A DNA stretch of 64,000 bases, taken from an uncultured Prevotellaceae bacterium (GTDB lineage: Bacteria > Bacteroidota > Bacteroidia > Bacteroidales > Bacteroidaceae). The notes under the pieces are model-generated. The model did not search any database. It was not told where the DNA came from and was given only the letters and a program-made list of their open reading frames with translations. Shown here piece by piece: positions 58,283-64,000 of the stretch. Both the position numbers and the translations under genes were made by a program. The stretch lies in assembly GCA_900321425.1 (NCBI GenBank), contig ONWA01000015.1:1-64000 (forward strand). The letters are read 5' to 3'. The number at the start of each line of letters is the position of its first letter. Position 1 is the stretch's first letter.

Positions 58283-61266
58283 TGAAGAAACAGGCTATTA
58301 TTCTTTTAGCCTCACTATTGGTAATTCCATCGGTAGCTCAAGAGATACCGATGGATTACTCATATTGTGGCTACCATCGTTCTGAGAAACCCATCCCATC
58401 GGCCAAGGTGGCGATATATATCACGCCACAACAGGGAGACAATTCCATCCAACTGCAGTCAGCTATCAACTATGTCAGCAGACAAAAGTCCGACAAACAG
58501 ACAGGACTGCGAGGAGCCATCCTACTGGCAGAAGGAACCTACACACTGAACGAGCCTTTATATATCCACACGAGTGGAGTCATCCTACGGGGTAGTGGAA
58601 GGGATAAGACCATCCTCAGAAAGGCGGGGTACGATCGTGGAGCCCTACTCTACATAGAGGGTAGACACGACCTCGTCGGTAAAGACACCATGGAGGTAAC
58701 AGATACGTTTGTCAAAGCAGGTTCCACCACCCTACAGGTCAAAGGAAAGGTCAACGCTGGAGAACGGATCATGATTTGGCGTCCCTCCACCGAAGAGTGG
58801 ATAGCATCACTCCACTGCCAGTCGTTTGGCGGTGGTAAACGGATGGGCTACTGGGCATGGCATCCCGGAGATATCGATATCCGCTGGACTCGGACGGTGA
58901 CTGCTGTCAAGAACCGCCTCCTGACACTTGATGCCCCTATCACCTCTACATTGGAGCAACGCTGGGGAGGAGCTAAGGTGATTCGCTATGAACACCCAGG
59001 ACTCATCAGCGAGTGCGGAGTGGAGAACCTGACCATGGAATCGGAGTACCAACAGACATTACCCAAAGACGAAGATCACTGTTGGAACGGTATTTATCTG
59101 GCAGACGCAGAAGACTGTTGGGTAAGGGTGGTGAACTTCCGTCATTTTGCCGGGTCAGCAGTGGTCATCCAGAAGAGTGCCAGCCAAATCACGGTAGAGG
59201 ACTGCAAATCATTACATCCCGTGTCTGAGATTGGAGGATCCCGTAGACGTACCTTCCTGACCTTTGGTGAGAAAACCCTCTTCCAACGGTGTTATTCAGA
59301 GCAGGGCATTAACGACTTTGCCGTTGGGCATACAGCACCTGGTCCCAATGCCTTCGTGCAGTGTGAGAGCAAAGAGTCATTGGGCCCAAGCGGCAGTATC
59401 GGCTCATGGGCACCCGGACTGCTCTACGACTGCGTGAACATCGACGGTCATGATCTCGTATTTAAAAACTGGGAGTTGGAGAAGTTTGGTGCCGGATGGA
59501 ACACTGCCAACAGTATGATGTGGCAGAGTACAGCATCGGGACTATTCTGCTATTCACCCGATAGTCTTAATAGAAACTTCTCTCGCGGCTGTTGGGGACA
59601 AGTGATGGGCAACGGGGAGTACACAGAGATGAACGAACACGTCAAGCCCTACTCGCTCTTTGCCGAACAGCTAAGACAACGACTAGGACATGAGGTGAAA
59701 GACCAATGCCGTGTGCTCGAGCGGAATACCAACGCCAGCAGTTCACCCACCATCGAGGAGGCAATGAAGATGGCTGAGGAAGCGCTCCTACCTCGTACGA
59801 CGATGGAGATGTGGATAGACGCTGCACAGTTTGAGGGAGACATCACTCCCGGCAAGCACCTGTTCTCGCTGCAAAATGAAAAATCAGATGTAAGTTCTGC
59901 AACTAGGTATACTATCAACAATGGCTGGCTCTGTCAAGACGAGGCCCTACTGGTAGGTAATAAGCACCAGACACCGTGGTGGAACGGACGGCCTACCGAT
60001 GCCGCTATGGCGAAAGCAAAATATGCGCTGACCCGTTTTGTTCCTGATCAGGAAGGGACAGGCGCTACCGACCGTATAGATAGCGTCATCGCTATCATGC
60101 AACGGGAGCACACCCTACTGTTCAGTCAGAACTACGGTTTATGGACCGACCGCAGACGTGATGACCACGAACGTATCCGTAGAAAGAACGGTGATGTGTG
60201 GGCGCCGTTCTACGAACAGCCCTTCGCCCGTACAGGCATAGATACCGCTTGGGATGGGATGTCAAAATATGACCTCACCCAACTCAACAAATGGTATTTC
60301 TACCGACTGCAGCAGTTTGCAGAGAAGACAAGACCTATCGGACTGCTACTCAAGAACCAACACTACTTCCAGCACAATATCTTGGAAGCTGGTGCCCATT
60401 GGGTAGACTGTCCGTGGAGGACAGCCAACAACATCAATCACACCCCATTCCTGGAACCTGTAAACTTCACGGGCGACAAGCGTATCTTCACTGCTACGCT
60501 ATTCTATGACATCACGAATCCTACCCTCCGTGAACTCCACCGACAGTATATCCGTCAGTCGTTGGATGCTTTCAAAGGGCAGCCCAACGTCATCCACTCC
60601 ATCGGTGAAGAGTTTACTGGACCTTTGCATTTCGTGGAGTTCTGGTTGGATGTCATCGCCGAGTGGGAACAGGAGAATGGACAAGTACTCGTTGATCTTG
60701 CCGTCAATAAGGATGTGCAGGATGCGATTTTGAATGACCCTGTTCGTTCAAAGGTCGTTGACATCATAGATATCGAACAGTGGTTTTACCATCATCGAGG
60801 AGAATATGCACCTCCTGGTGGTGTCAACATGGCCCAACGACAATATATGCGTAAGATTAGAACGGGTGGTGCCCGTTTCGAGGATGTCTACCGAGCTGTC
60901 AACGAGTACAAACAGCGTTTCCCCGCAAAGGCCGTTATTTACTCCGCTCAGAAATTTCCGGAGTTGGGATGGGCTTCCCTGATGGCAGGTGGCTCTTGTG
61001 CCAATATCCCTGTGAAAGATCTGACATTCCTACGAAGTATCGCCACCATGCAACCAGAAGTCACGGATGGTGGCTATCTCTTGAAGAGTGACGATGCTCT
61101 CCTACTCTACCGAAGTGAAAGCGCATCTACAACCATCCATATCCCGTATCAAGGCACCCTCTATCAGGTAGATGAGAAGACGGGAACTATCACACGAATC
61201 AAAGCCGTTAAGGACACGGTTCCACTATTGAGAAAAGGAATTTTCTGGATTGTTAAGAAAACATAA
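58279..61266 (+). CDS. Secreted beta-helix protein with DUF4955 domain
   Basis: A 995-residue secreted protein. Signal peptide is KKQAIILLASLLVIPSVAQ. Residues about 35-470 form a pectin-lyase-like right-handed helix (SIQLQSAINYVSRQKSDKQT, GVILRGSGRDKTILRKAGYD, HTAPGPNAFVQCESKESLGP). Residues about 600-960 match DUF4955, with NPTLRELHRQYIRQSLDAFK and IHSIGEEFTGPLHFVEFWLD; conserved acidic residues there suggest a glycosidase-like TIM barrel. ATGA overlap with DUF3826. It likely acts on a complex pectin part; activity not known. A strong terminator follows. Confidence 0.75.
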   Translation: MMKKQAIILLASLLVIPSVAQEIPMDYSYCGYHRSEKPIPSAKVAIYITPQQGDNSIQLQSAINYVSRQKSDKQTGLRGAILLAEGTYTLNEPLYIHTSGVILRGSGRDKTILRKAGYDRGALLYIEGRHDLVGKDTMEVTDTFVKAGSTTLQVKGKVNAGERIMIWRPSTEEWIASLHCQSFGGGKRMGYWAWHPGDIDIRWTRTVTAVKNRLLTLDAPITSTLEQRWGGAKVIRYEHPGLISECGVENLTMESEYQQTLPKDEDHCWNGIYLADAEDCWVRVVNFRHFAGSAVVIQKSASQITVEDCKSLHPVSEIGGSRRRTFLTFGEKTLFQRCYSEQGINDFAVGHTAPGPNAFVQCESKESLGPSGSIGSWAPGLLYDCVNIDGHDLVFKNWELEKFGAGWNTANSMMWQSTASGLFCYSPDSLNRNFSRGCWGQVMGNGEYTEMNEHVKPYSLFAEQLRQRLGHEVKDQCRVLERNTNASSSPTIEEAMKMAEEALLPRTTMEMWIDAAQFEGDITPGKHLFSLQNEKSDVSSATRYTINNGWLCQDEALLVGNKHQTPWWNGRPTDAAMAKAKYALTRFVPDQEGTGATDRIDSVIAIMQREHTLLFSQNYGLWTDRRRDDHERIRRKNGDVWAPFYEQPFARTGIDTAWDGMSKYDLTQLNKWYFYRLQQFAEKTRPIGLLLKNQHYFQHNILEAGAHWVDCPWRTANNINHTPFLEPVNFTGDKRIFTATLFYDITNPTLRELHRQYIRQSLDAFKGQPNVIHSIGEEFTGPLHFVEFWLDVIAEWEQENGQVLVDLAVNKDVQDAILNDPVRSKVVDIIDIEQWFYHHRGEYAPPGGVNMAQRQYMRKIRTGGARFEDVYRAVNEYKQRFPAKAVIYSAQKFPELGWASLMAGGSCANIPVKDLTFLRSIATMQPEVTDGGYLLKSDDALLLYRSESASTTIHIPYQGTLYQVDEKTGTITRIKAVKDTVPLLRKGIFWIVKKT

Positions 61267-61281
61267 CGAATTCCTAAAAAA

Positions 61282-61320
61282 AGAGAAAAATTGTATTTTT
61301 TACAATTTTTCTCTTCTTTT
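61282..61320 (+). terminator. Terminator of the pectin operon
   Basis: A perfect 14-bp stem (61282-61295 with 61301-61314), loop TTTTT, followed by TCTTTTTATT. Confidence 0.9.
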
Positions 61321-61322
61321 TA

Positions 61323-61353
61323 TTGCAATATTTTTTTGTTTTTCATATCTTTG
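61323..61353 (+). promoter_or_regulatory. Promoter of the sigma factor gene
   Basis: TTG at 61323-61325, 20 nt, TATCTTTG at 61346-61353. The -33 element abuts the pectin operon terminator. Confidence 0.8.
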
Positions 61354-61390
61354 CACTGACTAATGAACTAATATACTAACAAATCGAGTT

Positions 61391-61951
61391 ATGTTTATGG
61401 CGACTAACCGACGGGAAAAAACGAGCAAACTTGTTGCTGAGTTTTGCAAGGGTAACGACCGTGCTTTCTCAGAGCTATACGACTTATACGTGCATGCCTT
61501 ATATAATTATGGTTTGAAGATTACGTCAGATCAGGAACTGGTAAAAGACTGTATTCATGATGTGTTCGTGAAGGTGTACAAGAAGCGGCATGAGCAACTC
61601 TCGATTAATAATTTTAGTTCATATCTCCTCATCTCTTTGAAAAACCGTCTATTAGACGAATTCCGTCGTCAGGCATTCAGTTCCGATAATGACATTCAGG
61701 ACTACACATCCAAACGTTGCACCTCCGATGTGGAGATGGATTTCATCACCGACGAGCATCACTATCTACAAAACAAACAAGTAGAGACATTGATGTCACA
61801 CCTTACTCGTCGTCAGCGTCAGGCCATCACACTGTATTATTTGGAAGAGCGTAAATACGACGAGATCTGCGACATCATGCAGATGAATTATCACTCTGTC
61901 CGTAACTTGATGCATCGCGGTATGCTCAAATTACGGGCTGCCGCCATGTAA
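61391..61951 (+). CDS. ECF-type RNA polymerase sigma factor
   Basis: A 186-residue sigma-70 family factor. Region 2 is FCKGNDRAFSELYDLYVHAL and DCIHDVFVKVYKKRHEQ (near residues 27-75), with an FSSYLLISLKNRLLDEFRR segment; region 4 is LMSHLTRRQRQAITLYYLEE and then YHSVRNLMHRGMLKLR. Bacteroidetes ECF factors of this type are usually controlled by a FecR-like anti-sigma factor in the next gene; here that gene encodes only 90 residues. Either ATG, 61391 or 61397, is possible. Confidence 0.9.
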   Translation: MFMATNRREKTSKLVAEFCKGNDRAFSELYDLYVHALYNYGLKITSDQELVKDCIHDVFVKVYKKRHEQLSINNFSSYLLISLKNRLLDEFRRQAFSSDNDIQDYTSKRCTSDVEMDFITDEHHYLQNKQVETLMSHLTRRQRQAITLYYLEERKYDEICDIMQMNYHSVRNLMHRGMLKLRAAAM

Positions 61952-62015
61952 TTCTTTTCATATACTGATGACATCTTTCTAAGTATCTCGTCCTTAGAGA
62001 AAAAGGAGGAGTACC

Positions 62016-62288
62016 GTGAAAAGATGCATTTACACAAAAGTAGATGATTTCCTGCTTGACGATGATTTCATTCGTTACGCAATGGATCCTAGCTCGGATA
62101 AGGATGCCCAGTGGGCTTCGTATCTGTCAGCTGCTCCTGGTATACGCGCTGCTTTCCTCAAAGCTTACGACATACTGACCCATTTGGATGAGTGCGAACT
62201 ACTTTCGCCTGAGCAGGTCAACCATCTTAAGGAACGTGTCTTCCGCACGTTGTTTGTCCGCGACCTGTACACCTTCTGCAGAAAGTGA
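62016..62288 (+). CDS. Short FecR-like anti-sigma domain protein
   Basis: A 90-residue protein starting with GTG at 62016 behind a strong AAGGAGG site. DDFLLDDDFIRYAMDPSSDK then QWASYLSAAPGIRAAFLKAY resembles the cytosolic N-terminal domain of Bacteroidetes FecR-type anti-sigma factors (D..F..wvl.p......W..wl..hPe....f..A). The usual transmembrane helix and periplasmic FecR domain are missing. The gap to the sigma factor is 64 bp, so the pair probably forms one unit. From 62289 to 62357 nothing is seen. Confidence 0.6.
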   Translation: MKRCIYTKVDDFLLDDDFIRYAMDPSSDKDAQWASYLSAAPGIRAAFLKAYDILTHLDECELLSPEQVNHLKERVFRTLFVRDLYTFCRK

Positions 62289-62357
62289 TTCCTCTGTGGC
62301 TTAGAAAATGATTCCTTCTATAGCTTTAGAAGTCTCTATTCCCCTTTCTCTCTCATT

Positions 62358-62993
62358 TCACTCTCCAAAATCGAGCGACAGCTGTCCGTCGCCCAGCATA
62401 TTGAATGATTTACGGTGATAGGGGGTGATCCCATACTGACGGATGGCATCACGGTGTTTCTTGGTGGGGTATCCTTTATTTGACAGCCAGTCGTACTGGG
62501 GATACTCCTCTGCCAACTGATTCATATAATCATCACGGTAGGTCTTTGCCAGAATACTCGCTGCCGCGATAGACAGGTATTTCCCGTCACCTTTTACGAT
62601 TGTAGTGTGTGGGAGAATGACGGGTGCCTGCTGAGTGTCTGGCTCCCTATAAGGCTTGAAACGGTTGCCGTCGACGATAATCGCCTCAGGGCGTACCGTC
62701 AACTGATCCAGTGCGCGATGCATGGCGAGGATGGAGGCATTGAGGATGTTGATCTTGTCGATTTCCTCTGGAGTAACGATACCTACCGCCCAAGCGACAG
62801 CATCGCGTTGGATGATCTCACGCAACTGATACCGGCGTTTCTCCGTCAGCTGTTTGGAGTCATTCAACAACGCATTTTGATAGTCTGCTGGGAGGATGAC
62901 AGCAGCGGCGAACACACTGCCAGCCAAGCATCCCCTGCCGGCCTCATCGCAACCGGCCTCGATCTTTCCTTCGTAATAATGATTCTGTAACAT
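62358..62993 (-). CDS. rnhB: Ribonuclease HII
   Basis: A 211-residue enzyme: IEAGCDEAGRGCLAGSVFAA near residue 11 holds the DEAGRG metal-binding motif, AIIVDGNRFKPY near 99, and IAAASILAKTYRDDYMNQLA near 143. It nicks RNA in DNA-RNA hybrids at ribonucleotides. The ATG at 62993 lies only 5 bp beyond the -7 box, so the transcript is probably leaderless. Confidence 0.95.
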   Translation of the reverse strand: MLQNHYYEGKIEAGCDEAGRGCLAGSVFAAAVILPADYQNALLNDSKQLTEKRRYQLREIIQRDAVAWAVGIVTPEEIDKINILNASILAMHRALDQLTVRPEAIIVDGNRFKPYREPDTQQAPVILPHTTIVKGDGKYLSIAAASILAKTYRDDYMNQLAEEYPQYDWLSNKGYPTKKHRDAIRQYGITPYHRKSFNMLGDGQLSLDFGE

Positions 62994-62998
62994 CTATG

Positions 62999-63006
62999 CA
63001 AAGGTA
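62999..63006 (-). promoter_or_regulatory. rnhB -7 element
   Basis: Minus-strand TACCTTTG (CAAAGGTA 62999-63006); no clean TTTG at the -33 distance. The start codon begins six bases past it. Confidence 0.6.
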
Positions 63007-63048
63007 GCCCTTTTTGAGGAGGAAACCATACATTTTTGGATATTTTAG

Positions 63049-63079
63049 TTGGAAGATATTCGTTTTTTCCTTATCTTTG
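63049..63079 (+). promoter_or_regulatory. Promoter of the coiled-coil lipoprotein gene
   Basis: TTG at 63049-63051, 20 nt, TATCTTTG at 63072-63079. It rules out an upstream in-frame start at 63049 for that gene. Confidence 0.8.
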
Positions 63080-63111
63080 TCCACTACAACAACCCATTAA
63101 AACAAAGTTCT

Positions 63112-63954
63112 ATGATGAAACGTTTCGAATTATGTTTGTGCATCGCTATGGCACTACTGATCACAGCATGCAGCGGAGGGCAGACCGAGAAACTGCAGAA
63201 GACCATTGACTCGCTCCAGACCATCAACCTCAAGAACGAGACCGATCTGGAAGGTATGTCCTATTTCATGGCCACCCTTGCAGAAGGACTGGACACCATT
63301 GCCAAACAGGAGGGTCAACTCTTTTACTCCAACAAAGGCCCGGAAGGTACACTGGTGGATCGTGAACAGCTGAAGAAGAACCTGCAGTTATTTGCCCAGA
63401 CCTTGCAAGATCAGCGTGCGAAGATCAAGATGCTGACCGACTCCATCAATCATATGGGTGAGAACGCTGCGAATATGAGACTCATCATTGAGAACCTGGA
63501 GATGGAGCTCGACAAGAAGGACAAGGCCATCCAACAGCTACAGGAGGAGTTGCAGAAGAGAGATGCGAATATCGCTCAGCTCCATAACAAGATCAACGAG
63601 ATGGGCACCCTGAACACTCAGCTCACCACCAAGGTACAGGAGCAGGAGCATCTGCTCTACGATGCCTTCATCCTCATGGGACAGAGGAAGGCACTCAAGG
63701 AGGGTGGTTTCATCCGAGGAGGCGGACTATCGAAGATTGTCATTAACGAATCTACGATGGACAAAGAGAAGTTTACGAAGGTCGACATCCGTGAGCTGAC
63801 CGAGTGGGAGATTCCTTCCAAGAGTCCGAAGCTCGTCACCAGTGCCCCCAAGACGTCCTATAAGCTGACCAAAGGCGAGGATAAGAGCGTGCTCACCATC
63901 ATCGATGCCAACGCTTTTTGGAAGCGGTCACGCTACCTGATTATCCTGCTATAA
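63112..63954 (+). CDS. Coiled-coil lipoprotein, Cbp1-like
   Basis: A 280-residue lipoprotein: MMKRFELCLCIAMALLITAC is the signal with the lipid Cys at 20. It is followed by a long coiled coil (residues about 25-180, IKMLTDSINHMGENAANMRL, LEMELDKKDKAIQQLQEELQ) and a short beta-rich C-terminal domain (GGLSKIVINESTMDKEKFTK). This layout matches the Bacteroidetes Cbp1-like family, annotated as collagen-binding glycoprotein adhesin, though the binding function is not evident from the sequence. The protein ends RYLIILL at 63954; nothing further is seen up to 64000. Confidence 0.7.
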   Translation: MMKRFELCLCIAMALLITACSGGQTEKLQKTIDSLQTINLKNETDLEGMSYFMATLAEGLDTIAKQEGQLFYSNKGPEGTLVDREQLKKNLQLFAQTLQDQRAKIKMLTDSINHMGENAANMRLIIENLEMELDKKDKAIQQLQEELQKRDANIAQLHNKINEMGTLNTQLTTKVQEQEHLLYDAFILMGQRKALKEGGFIRGGGLSKIVINESTMDKEKFTKVDIRELTEWEIPSKSPKLVTSAPKTSYKLTKGEDKSVLTIIDANAFWKRSRYLIILL

Positions 63955-64000
63955 TCAACCAACCAGATAGGTCAGAACATCTGACTGACACGGTGGATGC

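Overview
The window looks like the chromosome of a member of the Bacteroidales, most likely Prevotella or a close relative in the Prevotellaceae. Reasons: almost every gene start that can be checked is preceded by the Bacteroidetes-type promoter (TTTG or TTG, about 20 nt, then TAnnTTTG); there is a BtuG-like surface lipoprotein next to a TonB-dependent receptor; a DUF4290 gene, a Cbp1-like lipoprotein and DUF3826/DUF4955 pectin genes are present; and a large secreted protein carries the C-terminal segment common on Prevotella surface proteins. The genus is an inference; no rRNA gene is present.

Layout. 1-7.6 kb is accessory: an HU-like DNA-binding protein with an acidic tail and a 37-residue follower, a decayed ORF6N gene, an unknown gene behind a long inverted repeat, an 891-residue secreted Ig-like/InlB-repeat protein followed by a 61-residue partner, a short RNA candidate, a CdiA-CT-like nuclease and an AAA ATPase. 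7.6-20.5 kb holds an acyltransferase, a glycosyltransferase and a flippase, then sulfur and one-carbon metabolism: B12-dependent metH, metF, an Lrp regulator, an O-acetylhomoserine sulfhydrylase, a LuxR-type regulator, tcdA and cysK. 20.5-24.1 kb is a glycan decoration group (TarI-like cytidylyltransferase, SDR, LicD, GT14). 24.1-41.1 kb is mostly housekeeping (yicC-gmk-nadD, tsaB, DUF4290, murA-rimM-dxr-rseP, a short comEC, rnr, greA, a HIT protein, manC) with one broken epimerase gene.

At 41.3-46.4 kb a small AT-rich integrative element of about 5.1 kb sits in the 3' end of a tRNA-Leu(CAA) gene. It is bounded by 28-bp direct repeats, has TTGGTGCAACA arm-type repeats at both ends, and carries a tyrosine integrase, a Rep-like protein behind a 39-codon overlapping ORF, a helix-turn-helix gene with an apparent frameshift, and three unknown genes. 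A possible antisense RNA lies over the start of the rep leader ORF. The arrangement resembles the CopA/Tap/RepA logic of IncFII plasmids and is the most interesting inference in the window.

46.4-64 kb holds a WbpM/CapD-type nucleotide-sugar enzyme, an orphan RNA candidate, a B12 uptake operon (btuB-btuG-btuF-btuC, no ATPase gene, almost leaderless), a pectin degradation operon (two PL1-type lyases, DUF3826, DUF4955), an ECF sigma factor with a cytosolic-only anti-sigma fragment, rnhB, and a coiled-coil lipoprotein. The B12 importer and the B12-dependent metH fit together: the cell probably imports the cofactor for methionine synthesis.
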